Assembly: GCF_000715075.1 (NCBI RefSeq)
Contig: NC_134102.1
Location: 45,145,348-45,209,347, forward strand
Direction: 5' to 3'
Length of the DNA: 64,000 nucleotides
From: Nicotiana tabacum
Taxonomy: Eukaryota > Streptophyta > Magnoliopsida > Solanales > Solanaceae
Below, piece after piece: positions 11,246 to 23,014 of this stretch. Under the pieces are notes generated by a model. The model was not told where the DNA came from, made no database searches, and saw nothing but the letters and a program-made list of their open reading frames with translations. A program made the position numbers and the translations under genes. How positions within the stretch are numbered: position 1 is the stretch's first letter; each line of letters starts with the position of its first letter.

Positions 11246-13057
11246 TGCATGACTGTGAATGGCAAATTTACATTAACTTATTTCAACATATCCATAAATC
11301 ACTCAAATTGCTTGTCCAGCTTCTCTCTATAAAGCTTTTAGGGAAAAGGTAAAGCAGGCATATGCTCGCTCTCATTAGATTCCTCCCTTCTCGAAGTTTT
11401 CTCTTTCTTCTTTTTCTCAGCTACCTTCTTGCCTTTCTTCTTCTCATCAACTTCAACTTTCAGTTGCTCCCCACTTTCTTTTTCAGGTACTGCCTCTTTT
11501 GGATAGGGGCGGGCTCTTTCACTATTTGTCCACTTCTCAAAGTTATAGCATTTACCGTCTCCTTGGGGTTTCTTTCAGCATCAGCTGGCAAAGTACATAG
11601 GATTCTCTCAGATAAGATTGTAGAAATTTGTCCCACTTGCTTCTCCAAGTTTCGCATCCCTGTGCCAAGTTCTTTGATAGCTGCACTATGAGTATCTAAC
11701 CTCTCATCTGTCTTGACAATAAAAGACTTCATCAGATCTTCTAGCCCGGGCTGATTGGATTTTTGAGGTTGAAAGTGCTGCCTTTGCTTATTTTGAAAGC
11801 TTAAAGCTAACTATCCCTATAATCTGGAGTTGTTTTGTTGCCATGCATTTGCAGTACCCCCAGGTGAACTCCATAAAAAACCGGGGTGCTTCTAACCCAT
11901 TGCATTGAAGTTATAATTCCCCACAGCATTTACTTCCTCAAATGAGGCCTGACACTCATGAGTAGGGTTTTCTCTTCCACATACATCACAAGCTTCGTTA
12001 TTCTCACTTTGTATTGAAGCTAAGGTCAGCTTCCTTATCTCTTTCGCCATGGAATCAAGTTGTACCTGCACAGATGTGTTAGCATCAACCTGGTGAACAC
12101 CATTCACCCTTCTCCTTTCAGCACTTTCAGAGGGCCACTGATTTGCATCTTCAGTCAATTCATCAAGAATAGTGACTATTTTCTCTGGCGTCTTTATCAT
12201 CAAAGGGCCTCAAACTGCATTACTCAATGTTATACGTGAGGTCGGTGTCAAACCATCCCAAAAATCTTGGAGTTGCATCCAGAGTTCAATTCCGCTATGT
12301 TGACACTTTCGAACTAATTCCTTGAACCTCTCCTACGCTTCAAAAACAATTTCAGTCTCTTTCTGGCAGAAGTTATGGATTTTACTTCTAAACTCGCCCG
12401 TCTTAGCTGAGGAGAAATATTTATCAAGAAATTTTCTGGTCATCTCCTCCCATGATCTAATTGAACCCTGGGGCAAGCTTCTAAGCCACTGCTTTGCATC
12501 ATCTTTGAGTGTGAAGGGTAATGCCCTTAAGTAAATTACATCTTGTGAAACACCATTGTAATGGAAGGTGTTTATAATCTCCTCGAAGTCCATCAAATAT
12601 GCATTTGGATCTTCGTTTGGCTTTCCTCTGAAGACACAACAATTCTGAAGAGTTTGGAGCAACCCTTGCTTCAATTCGAAATTGTTCGCCGCCACTGAAG
12701 GTGGTCTAACACTTGATAAGCCTTGGTTGTAGACCGGTCTAGCATAATCGCCAAGTGGTCTCCCAGCACCCAAAGGTTGATTCGGAACAATTCTCTGAGC
12801 CCTCTCCTCCTCATAAAAAAGTTGTGTATCCGAAGAGTTATTTTCTCGGCATCCCTTGCAGATTTTTCTCTTTGCTGGGCTGCCTCTCTTGCTGCCAAAT
12901 CAACATTATCATCATCTCCTACCATAATTTCTTTGGTTGAGGATTGCTTAACCTTCTCTAAATTCTCATGGAGATTTCTTTCCTTCCTCAGTTGTCGCAG
13001 TTGTTTCTCGATTTTCGGTTCATATGGTAGCACTTCCTTCCTAGAAGATTGAGTCAT
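11246..13057 (-). pseudogene. Athila-type gag, several stops and frameshifts
   Basis: Start at 13057 (MTQSSRKEVLPYEPKIEKQL); a frame change near 12830 leads into LGDYARPVYNQ and the capsid block FELKQGLLQTLQNC, NAYLMDFEEI, LRALPFTLKDDAKQWLRSL and WEEMTRKFLDKYF, the standard order of the plant retrotransposon gag domain. Downstream come a CDVCGRENPTHEC motif typical of Athila nucleocapsid and a coiled-coil-like stretch with NLEKQVGQISTILSER. In-frame stops occur near 12332, 12204, 11891 and 11459. The gene ends in the linker that once continued to the protease at 8502. Five or more lesions indicate an inactive copy. Confidence 0.85.
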
Positions 13058-13187
13058 GCACCAACTTAACCTGCAGCATGCGCACGGTCAAAGAACACTA
13101 AGCGTAAAAAGGAAAAAATAAAATAAAATAAAAGAAAAATTCCTGAATTAACACTACAAACTATTTCAAACACTATTGATTGCCAAT

Positions 13188-13204
13188 CCCCGGCAACGGC
13201 GCCA
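13188..13204 (-). other. Primer-binding site, tRNA-Asp type
   Basis: On the minus strand reads TGGCGCCGTTGCCGGGG, the complement of the 3' end of plant tRNA-Asp, the primer usual for Athila elements. It lies six bases from the LTR end at 13211. This fixes the element's orientation as minus. Confidence 0.9.
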
Positions 13205-13210
13205 AAATTT

Positions 13211-14590
13211 TGATGCGCGCAAAACACATACTTAAATATGCTCGCTAGTCGAATATAGTATAATATAATATCGTATCCGCATGGACTGGAGTTGAATAGT
13301 ATTTTCGTAGTTTATAGCTTGGTTGCTATCCAAGATGATCAACAGTTGAGAATTATGTTAAAAACTAAAATTAACTAAGAATCTTGAGCTAATTGACTAT
13401 GACAATCGCAACGAACGTAAACAAGGAAGATATCAATGGGAGAAAATAGGGGTTGATTGGATAGGTGCAAGATAATTGTCTAGGATTTAACTCTAGTTAA
13501 TTCACTTCTAATGTTCAAGTAAGTCTCTCGAATTCACTCAAGTATTAGTTCAAATGCTTAGTAGAAACTCCTCTCTCGATTAAGTCTCAACCTCACAATA
13601 TGAACCAATTTAAGCTCGATGATGATATGTAAGAGTTCGTAGTGGATTGGTCTTTAGGAGAACTCCTCTCTCGATTATCCTCCTAACTAGGTCTAAACAA
13701 TAATTCAACTAGCCTCTTTCGATTACTAAGAAGAATTAACGAATCCAACCAACAAGATAATGCAAAGATATCATAAGTATGCCTCTCTAAATTACATGAA
13801 CATGTGAATAGAGATGAAATAATTAAATTACCCAAAATGATTCAATGCATAAAAACTAGAGTTAATATCCATAAATAAATATAAATACATTAAATCCATC
13901 AATCCCTAAAGAGAACTACTCCATGGATATGGAGTACTTCATCACAAATATAAAGAAAAACATAAAACGATCCAAACTCTTATTTTGAGTGAGGATTGAA
14001 TGATGAATCCCTTGTGCTTTCGCTTCTCCACCTTGTTTCTAACCTCCTTATGTCTTAGATGTGTCAAAAGTCCATAAAATAATATTTTTACATGTATTTA
14101 TACTAAGTAGGGTTGGGCCCAGATGAAAATACCTTTTCCTGCGCAAACTGGGATAATAACTCTATAAATATTGCACAGACGTGTCGCATGGGGCAACGTG
14201 CCACGCGAGGCGATTGTGATAAATTTCAGAGAGCTTGTTCTGACAGGATTCGGGAAACTTGGGAAGCCGTGGCGCGCCACGCGCCTCCCTACGCGCTGCG
14301 GCTTTAGGAGTTTCTCTGAGTACGGATGTTTCTTGCTTTTTAGCTACCCCGACGTGGTTCTCGACCCCCAAACGTGATCCCGGCTTATTCCCTTGGGCTT
14401 TTACTCAGACTTCAAAGCTCCAAATCACTCGAATTCATTCCATAACATCTACATAGCTCGTAATCACTCCTACAAGGCATAAAATACACAATTAGTGCAA
14501 AATACTAGCGATTAAAGCTCAAACTCAATTAAAGTGCAGTAAATTGAGGTGTAATAAGCGACTAAAATATGAGATTATAGTCTACCATCA
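13211..14590 (-). repeat. 5' LTR of the Athila-like element (1.38 kb)
   Basis: Bounded by TGATGCGCGCAAAAC next to the primer-binding site and by GTCTACCATCA at the outer end, giving TG and CA termini. The part from 13488 is a direct repeat of 5020-6092. The outer flank begins TGTTT, the expected 5-bp duplication of which would lie left of the window. Confidence 0.85.
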
Positions 14591-15636
14591 TGTTTGCCTC
14601 TTTTTCCGAATTCGTTATGTATATTTGCCTCCCTATAGTTATATTTGTTCACTTTATCATGCTTGATGTTGATGCACATGTGTTTATTGAGCACGAGCAT
14701 TTGGCTCAATGGATATTCCACGTAAATTGATATGATTGCATCGGGTTGTGCTCCTCAACTGTAGTGTGTGGGATCGGGTTGCATGCGGTAACGGTACTGT
14801 GATTATATGTGATTCCTTATGCTTATTTCATATGTTTTGCTTCTACTTTGTGGAAATAGTTCAAAGGAAGATGTCAATACTACCCTGCATGTTTAACTTT
14901 CTTGATAGCCTTCTTAATTGACCCTCTTACTATTATCTATAATATCTAAGTTATTACTTGTTTGGTGTACGGACCACGTCGTGTGGTGCTCTATGTGGCT
15001 TTGGTGCGACTTGTCTGTTGGGATGCATATATTGGGTGAAATAAGGTTTCTGACTATATTATTTGCACTATCGTATTGGGATAAGGAATGTGTGGAAGAA
15101 TAATTTTATATTACCGCTCAGAATTTGGCAATGGTCCTGGTCGGATGAGGGAGCTCCTCGACTTATTGATTTCATAGTGGTTAAGATTTTGTGCAAGAAT
15201 CCCTTATCATTAGCAGCGTTAAAAATTTTCAAAATGAGGTTTCATTTGATGTAAAGTATATTGCCGGTATTAAATTTGGTAAAGAGCAGTTATTGTGGTC
15301 GGAAGTTATTTTTGTAAGTGCATGACTTAAGTGGCACATCGTGTGGTTTGATCTTAGTAGTGTATTTATGGCTTGATGCAGTTTGTTGGGATGGATATAG
15401 TGCATATGTACAAGGATCAGATCATATAATGGATTTCAGATGTTTGAGACTGAGTTTTAATATTTATGGACTAAGGTTCAAGTAAGGATCTTCAGCTAGG
15501 TTGTGTTGTTGGGCTCATATGGATTGGAGTGACGTGGGATCACCCATGGCCATGTGCATGGTGTGTTTATGCAGTGATGGCTTTGGAATGACTCTTGGCA
15601 CGTTCGAGGATGAATGTATGTTTAGGTGGGGGAGAA
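14591..15636 (+). mobile_element. 3' internal part of LARD copy ii
   Basis: No gag or pol motif; short frames of about 60 codons look random. The last 180 bases parallel the end of LARD copies i and iii: a GTGACGTGGGATCACCC block, CTTGGCACGTTCGAGGATG and the purine tract GGTGGGGGAGAA. The frame across the tract reads EDECMFRWGRI then stop. The 5' part is separated from it by the Athila-like insertion, whose outer LTR end is at 14590. A GGGATCGGGTTGCATGCGG word occurs near 14771. Confidence 0.7.
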
Positions 15637-16075
15637 TATAATGACTCGACCAATCGTTTTGAGCATTTGTATTCTGTTCGGTGGTTTAAGGTCATCAGTA
15701 GCTTCATGTGTTGTATTATGACTTATGCGTATCGTCGGTTTTAGTTTTTGAGTGGTTCGAGATTGTTTTGGAAGAATGATTCTTAATATGAAAGCTTTAA
15801 GTTGAAAGGGTTGACAGAGTTTGGCTTTTATGAATTTGACCTCAGATTGGAGTTTTTATGGTTTCGTTAGGTGCGGATGGTGATTTTAGATTTCGACGTA
15901 TGTCCGGATTTGCATTTGGATGTTTCTAGAAGGTTTTAGCTCTATGTGGAAAAGGTTGGCAATTTGAAGGATTGGAAAGTTCATAGGTTTGAACCGAAGT
16001 TGACTTCGGAGTTATCGGGCTCGAATTATTTTTTTGAAAGACGGTTCATTGTATCATTTGGAACTTGTGTGCAAA

Positions 16076-16516
16076 ATTTGAGGTGATTCCGAGTTGTTTA
16101 GAGGTGTTCGGCATAGGTTTGGAATTTGGAAATTCTAAATAGTTCAGTAAGCTTGAATTGAGGTGTGATTCGTAGTTTTGATGTTATGTTACGGGATTTG
16201 AGGTCTCAAATAGGTCTGTGTTATGTTTTGATGGGGTCCCGAGGGGCTCGGCGTGTTTTGGATCATTGGTAGAGAGACTACTGTGAAAATATTTGAGGTG
16301 ATTCCGAGTTTAGAAGTGTTCGGCGTAAGTTTGAAATTTTGAAATTTGAAATAGTTCATAAAGCTTGAATTGAGGTGAGATTCATAGTTTTGATGTTATG
16401 TTGTGGGATTTGAGGCCTCAAGTAGGTCCGTGTTATATTTTGGGACTTGTTGATATGATTCGACGGGGTCCCGAGGGGCTCGGGTGTGTTTTTGATCATT
16501 GGTTGAGAGACTAGCT
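16076..16516 (+). repeat. 215-base tandem duplication inside the LTR
   Basis: ATTTGAGGTGATTCCGAG begins one unit at 16076 and a second at 16291; both continue through an AGCTTGAATTGAGGTG block, a TCCCGAGGGGCTCGG anchor and GATCATTGGT to GAGAGACTA. The two units have diverged at many positions, so the duplication is not recent. Confidence 0.8.
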
Positions 16517-16705
16517 AAGTTAAGGAATTTGGAGTTTGAACATGGTCACTATCGGGTCAAGACGACCTCTTTTCGGTGTTTTGAGTGCGCGAACAGGTCC
16601 ATAGCGTATTTTATGATTGAAATGCATATATGGTTTGTGTCCGGGAGGTTCAGGATGATTTTCTAGGGGTTTCGGATAATTTCGGTGAAGTTTGGAATTG
16701 ATGGT

Positions 16706-16822
16706 GCTGGTACTTCGCAATTGCGAACTTTTTGTTGCAATTGCGAACTCTGCATTTGCGAAAGTTTGGTCACAATTGCGAACATGTGGTCACAATTGCG
16801 AACTTTTGGTCGCAAATGCATC
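16706..16822. repeat. Array of TTGCGAA / CGCAATTGCG words
   Basis: Six or seven copies of a half-palindrome around CGCAATTGCGAAC in 117 bases, followed shortly by the GGTAAGT at 16938. It sits at the same LTR position as the CGCGTTCGCGAA array at 2376 but uses a different word. Confidence 0.8.
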
Positions 16823-17867
16823 ATCTGCAGCTGGGTTAAGAGTTGGAATTTCTAGATTTTAGCCCATTCTTTCATATTTTTAACCCTTGACTCGGTGAGA
16901 GGTAATATTTGGAGAGAATTTTCACATCTAACTATTGGGTAAGTGATTTTGACTCAATTTCTAACTTTTATCTTGATTGCTTATGGATTTAACTTCTAAA
17001 TCATGAGACTTGAAGAGAAATTTTGAGGATTTTTGACTATGTTTTAAAAATATAAATTTGAGATTTGAGAGTCGAATTGGACTCGGATTTGAAAACCAAA
17101 TACATATTTGGACTCGTGAGGCTATGAGTAGTCAAGATCTACCCTTCTACTCGGGTTTTGATCGTGCGGGACTGGGGATGACTTTTGTTGACTTTTGGGG
17201 AATTGTGTAAGGATCCTAACTTTATTAATCGGAATTGGTTTCTCTTGCATTATTTGATATTGTTAAGTCATTTTTTGATAGATTTGAGTCTAGCAGAGGT
17301 GAATTTTAAGGGAAAGGCTATTTTGAGTGTTGAATTGGCCTAATGTACTTGCCTAGCTTTGGTTGAGGGAACATTTCCTAATAAAATGATATTGTGGGGG
17401 TGATGTATATGCGAGGTGACGAGCATATATGCATCTGCGAGGGGGAAATTATATTCTCCTCTGTACCTTGATGAATTTTGTGATTCTTTTGCCTTAGGTT
17501 TTACCTGATTTCTGTGATAATATGAGTACGGATGTCAAAACTAGAGATCGTGCTTTAGGCTATTACCGTTTGATTAATTTGATGGACTCTTTGTGAAACC
17601 GTTGAAGTGCAAATTTGTTCGTAACTATACTAAATCATGAATACATCGCTACGACTGTTATCCTTGAGATACTTGGGTTCCACACTTGAGTTGAAGATCA
17701 CTTTTGAGATTTGTTGAGACACTTGAGCAACGGGGTTCTTGAAGTCTATTGAATTATTTAATTGTGCAAGAGTTGTGATTCTCGTTCATGTGGTGTATAT
17801 TGCTTAACCACTCTTCTTGATGTTATCTATGTTTACTACCTTGTTTTTTGTTGATGTATATATATGC

Positions 17868-18240
17868 TTGGTGAGAAAGAGTGTAAAGCACGAAGGGTGA
17901 TGTTGTGCCATTGTTATACATTATCATGTGAGGAAGAGTGTAAAGCACGAAGGGCGATGCCGTTCCATTTCATATACATTATTATGCACGAAGGATAACA
18001 CCGGGCTATTTCATTTACATTATCATATGAGGACGAGAGTAAAAGCACGAAGGGTGATGTGGTGCCATTGCATTAACATTATCATGTGAGGACGAGAGTA
18101 AAAGCACGAAGGGTGATGTCGTGCCATTGCATTAACATTATCATGTGAGGACAAGAGTAAAAGCATAAAGGGTGATGTCGTGCCACGATTTTTATATTAT
18201 CATGTGTTCATGGCGCGAAGGGTTTTTTCGTGCATGCGAG
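17868..18240 (+). repeat. Roughly 58-base tandem repeat, six diverged units
   Basis: Units contain GTGAGGACGAGAGTAAAAGC, ACGAAGGGTGATGT, a GTGCCATT block and CATTATCATGTG. Six or so units follow each other, and two more diverged ones (with GATGAGATAAATGC) occur near 18690-18806. Within an LTR; no coding meaning is apparent. Confidence 0.75.
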
Positions 18241-19485
18241 GATGAGAGACATACATTATATTGTGATATTGTTTCCTTGCGTATATGTTTATACTTTTAT
18301 CCAGAGTTGTTACTGTTGCACCTATATTTTCTATGATGCTTGTGGTTGTCACGTCTTTGCCTTTTTCCTTATCTGCTACTGTTCTATCCATACCTTCTAT
18401 TTGTTAATTATTGTTATGTTCATGTCTACCTTCTTTTTTGGTATATGTACATAGGCCTTTTGCACATTTGTTGTGATCTCATCTAAACCTTCTACTTCAC
18501 TAGCTGTTGAAATCTATGTTTTTCTACCTTACTTGTTGTCACTACTTTTGTGCCTCCCATCTCGTCTGTTACCGTTTTCCATATTCTTCTGACTTGTTTA
18601 TTACTATGATATGTGTACTTTCTACTCCGTAGTTACTATTATTGGCATTCCTTCTACCTAGATAGTACTGTTATATATATGCTTGATGAGGATAAGATAA
18701 ATGCACGAAGGATGTTGTCGAGCCATTTGATTTGACATACACACAAGTATTTGGTGAGGATGAGATAAATGCTCGAAGGGTGTTATCGTTCCATTTGATT
18801 TGTTATCTTGAACACATTCCTCTCATTATGAAAATTTGTGGGTTTACTATGTTGACTAGTGGTTATTGTTTCAACCACATGACATGAGCTGTTAGAGAAG
18901 GTTTGGTTGTGATATGAGGAACTTAATCGTATTTCTTTTAGCTAATCATTTACTACTTCTTGTACCTATTCCTGTAATCTACTTTGTTATTTCTAGTATT
19001 GTTTCTATTACAAATTTAACAGCACAGGTTATACTAGTGAGCATCTTTGACCTAAAAACCTCGTCACTACTTCACCGAGGTTAGTCAAGATACATATAGG
19101 GTACATAGGGTCGGTTGTACTCATACTACACTTTTACGCCTTCTGTGTATATCTTGGAGTTGCTCACCTATGGAAGACAGAGCCTTGCATTGAAGGCATA
19201 CCTGTGTTCCATATTGAGCTACCTCTTGTTCATGGTAGTTTAGCTTTCATCTCCATTTATGTAAACTTCAAACAGATATTAGATTTATTCTTCATATACG
19301 CTTTCTAAATATGAATCATAGGGGCTCATGACTTGTACTACTAGTCCTTGGGGTAGTTGTATTGAAATTGGTTTTAGCTTCTTTTATATATATTGTTGAT
19401 TTCACAATTTAGTTGTAACTTATATTCATCCCTAACGGATTGGGTTAGGTGCCATCACGACATAGTGGGATTTTGGGTCATGACA

Positions 19486-19949
19486 GGTCCAGTCAGTGAT
19501 TATAGACTTATTGGTGTGATTGGATGGGGTCCCGGGTAACTCGGGTGAGTTTTGGACCACCCTGAGCATTTTTGAAAGTTGCAGATATTTGCTGGTGTCA
19601 GGCCCTTTTTCGTGATCGTGGAGGTTGGATCATGATCACGGAGTGCTTTTGAGTTGGGGAGGATTTTTCTTCCCCGCCTTCGCAACTTTGAGGAGGCGTT
19701 CGCGATGAGTGAAGAATAATGGCTTGCGCATTCATGAAGGAGTGGAGGCTGGGGATGGTCATGTGCTTGGGCTTCGAGTTCGCGGGAAGGGAACGCAATT
19801 CGCGTTGACCTATGGAGTTGTTCATCATGTTGGGGTGCTGAGGGTCACGTTCGTGAAGGTTACCACTAGGCATACTTATAAGTGATGTAATTTCGCAATC
19901 ATACCCATTCTCTCATATTTTGAACCCTAGACTTCGAGAGGTGGAGATT
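19486..19949 (+). repeat. Plus-strand fragment of a long LTR (family A interior)
   Basis: Directly after the LTR end at 19485, the sequence resumes with GGGGTCCCGGGTAACTCGGG and GTGAGTTTTGGAC, an LTR-interior anchor, then a degenerate word array (GTGATCGTGG, TTCGCGATGAG) and TGAACCCTAGACTTCGAGAGG. It is read as the target DNA into which LARD copy ii inserted, itself cut at 19949 by an inverted LTR. Confidence 0.65.
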
Positions 19950-21147
19950 TGTCATGAACCCAAAATTCCACCAATGGTCATAATGGCACCTAACCTCTAA
20001 GACTAGGTAAGCCAATCACACAATAATAAAAAATGTTTTAATATGACATAATAATTCATAATTTTAAAGCTGCGAAGTAAAATTTCAATAAAGCCAAAAC
20101 ATGAGTACACAAGCCAAACTTCCCAAAATCAGGTAATACAGAGTCATGGGCTCTAAATAGAATACCTAGCGAGTCTCAATAAGTACAATATTTCTTGAAA
20201 GAAAATACAACAGTATAAAATAAAAGATGGGGACTCCAAGGATCAGTGGCATCTATGCAGCACTACCTTGAATCCTCTCGATATGTCACAAGCTCACTCA
20301 CGAGGTGTGCTACCTCCAGCATCTGGATTTGCACAAAAATGTACAGAAGTGTAGTACGAGTACACTAAAATCTATACCTAGTAAGTATCAAGATTAATCT
20401 CGGTGAAGTATGACGAGGTCCAAGTCATGTGATACTCACTAGTTAAAGAACCTATACAATATATATTAAAAACTGGCTACAAAAATATATATAAAGGAGT
20501 ACAATATCAACAATCTTGTTAAGGCAGGTGATAAAAACTCAACGTAGAAAAATCCATTTTTGATAAACAAATCATCAAGTAGAAACAGAGGCATATGTCA
20601 CCTCATACTCCATATTTCGTCACAATAACAATATCTACCCTTATCGCTTCGTAGTAAAAATATCCACCCTTATCACTCCGTAGTAATAATATCCACCCTT
20701 ATCACACCGTAATAATAATATTAACCATTATCGCTCCGTAATAACAATACTCACCCTTATCGCTCTATAATATCGATATCTACCCTTATGGTTCTGTACC
20801 CCAACACAATAACAATATCACTCACAATCGCACGGCAGAAACCTCATGCCAACACCCCAATTAATCCGCCCAACAAGTCCACATGTGTCATAATCACAAA
20901 AATGCAAGATAACAAATTATCATCAAGAGGCATATCCTCGTAACTCATCAATAAAGTGAACAAGGACATGATAATAATTAAAATGCGGATTGGGGCTCAA
21001 CATATGAAGAATGACTACGGCTAAATCAATTTAGCAATGATTTCACAAATGCCCATCTTGGCCAATTAGGAAATTATAATCCTAAAACATGATCTCTCGC
21101 ATGAAAGAATAAGCTCGCGTAGTCATACAATGAATTATACATGTATC
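19950..21147 (-). repeat. Minus-strand LTR fragment (family A, 3' terminal 1.2 kb)
   Basis: Begins TGTCATGAACCCAAAATTCC, the complement of a family A LTR 3' terminus, and continues through GGCACCTAACC and a decayed tandem repeat (20617-20810). It stops at 21147, where a second LTR terminus of the same orientation begins, so it is read as the target of that later insertion. No gene. Confidence 0.7.
20617..20810 (-). repeat. About 30-base tandem repeat (CACCCTTATCACTCCGTAGTA)
   Basis: Six units of 28-33 bases with the core ACCCTTATCGCTCCGTAATA and interspersed AATAATAT. It occupies the LTR position at which the LTR at 15637 carries its 58-base units, with a different unit. Confidence 0.75.
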
Positions 21148-21973
21148 TGTCACGACCCAAAATCTCACATGTCGTGATGGCGCCTATCGCAATACTAGGC
21201 AAGCCGACAACTCACAAATAATCATGCATATTTAATTTAAAACATACTTAAATAAGCTTAAATAGTGAAAATCTCTTAATAACTGATAAGAAAATACCAC
21301 AACTCAATACAAAATCCCCCAAAATTCGGGTGTCACTAAGTACATGAGCATCTAAATGATAACATAGTCTCACTGCTAAATCACTGTCTAGAAAGTTAGA
21401 ACAGTAACTAACAAGTGCAGAGTGTAGTATGAGTACAACCTACCCAATGTACTCAATAGGTAACAAGACTAACCTTGGGCTGAAAGCAGTGACGAGATTA
21501 GAAAGGTACAGTCCAAATCCAGAATACAACAGTATAGATATGGCAGGAAATACGACAGTAATATCTCAAAGAAACTCATAACGAGATACTACACAGTACA
21601 GAAATGTAGACATGCTTTCAAGTTCAACAGTTTAAGCTCAACACAGATGAAATATGTCGAGTATGACTGACATGAGAAATGTTACATCTTTATATCTACA
21701 TGTCAAATAAACATGTCACATGTAATGCATCGTAATGATAACCTCACGTACTCCCTTTCTCAGAGTACTCAATCTGACTGTCTCACCTCTCACTCATCCC
21801 ACTCAGTCACTTAGCACTCAATGGTACCTGCGCTCACTACTAGTATGTTAGACTCCGGAGGGGCGGATCCTGCCCAATCGCTAATATAAAGCCAATCTCG
21901 CTTGCTACGGTGTGCAGCCCGATCCCATAATAATAAAGCAATATATAGTAACTGCTGCGGCGTGCAACCCGAT

Positions 21974-21975
<2 letters not shown>

Positions 21976-22012
<37 letters not shown>
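21976..22012. repeat. AT microsatellite, (AT)18
   Basis: Thirty-seven uninterrupted alternating A/T bases directly after the word GCGTGCAACCCGATCC. Frames rich in Tyr-Ile across it are artefacts. Confidence 0.95.
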
Positions 22013-22016
<4 letters not shown>

Positions 22017-23014
22017 CCAAGAAGGCTTACTGCGACGTGCAGCCCGATCCACAACCTCTCTTACAACACGGCTCTCAGGCCCCAACTCAGTCATCAATCT
22101 CTCCAGTTTCTCAGGCTCACAAATCTCATGCCAATAAGCTCAAACAATGATATATGATACAACAATAAATAGTAACAAAGACTGAGATATGACATGCAAA
22201 TGATGGATGTGACTGAGTACAAAATTGCCATTTAAGCAAATAATTCAACAGCATAAAGGACCCTAGTGGGACTTAACAGGATAAACATATATCCTAGATA
22301 TGATTTCTAACATGGATTGCAACTCAATTACTCTAACACATAGGGATCACATGAATAGCAGCAAGGTTTGATGACTACACGGTACCACATAATCGACCAG
22401 GTCATAATTACCACGGTGGACGCCCACACGCATGTCGCCTAGCATGTGCGTCACCTCAACACCAACAACATAACACGTACTTCGGGGATTCATACACTGA
22501 GAACCAAGTTTAAAACTGTTACTTACCTCAAACTGTGCAAATCCCTACTCCAACAAGCCTTTGCCTCACGAATCGGCCTCCAAACAGCCCGAATCTAGCC
22601 ACAACAACTTAATAAAATAAATACAATCTATATGAATCAATTCCTTATAATAAAGCTAGGTTCTTTAACAAAAGTCGAAAAGTCAACCCCGGGCCCACGT
22701 CTCGGAATCTAAAAAAATTAATAAAATCCAAACACCCATTAAACCACGAGTCCAACCATGCCAAAATTACCAAATTCCGACACCAAATCATCACTCAAAC
22801 CCCCAAATCGTACTCGCCAATCCATAGTCCAAAATTCCACCTTAAGAACACATAATCTAGGTGGGAAATTCAATGGGTATTCAATATTAAAAGATAAAAA
22901 TGACCAAAAATTGCATACCTCATGAAATCTAGTGAAAACCCCTTAAAAATCGCCTCAATCCGAGCTCCTAAAGTTCAACAAAGAAGAAATTACTCTAGCA
23001 CTAGTTTATATCAC

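Larger units (their letters stand above)
15637..19485 (+). repeat. 3' LTR of LARD copy ii (family A, 3.85 kb)
   Basis: Starts TATAATGACTCGACC, a decayed form of TGTAACGACCCGACC with changes mainly at CpG, and ends TTGGGTCATGACA. Same internal order as the LTR at 1672: a TCCCGAGGGGCTCGG anchor (here twice because of a 215-base duplication), an array of TTGCGAA words, GGTAAGT at 16938, tandem repeats at 17868-18240, and the GTCGGTTGTACTCATACTAC block near 19109. The duplication accounts for part of its greater length. Confidence 0.85.

Noticed and set aside
21811..22150. Frames with Tyr-Ile repeats
   Set aside because: Translation of an (AT)18 microsatellite.
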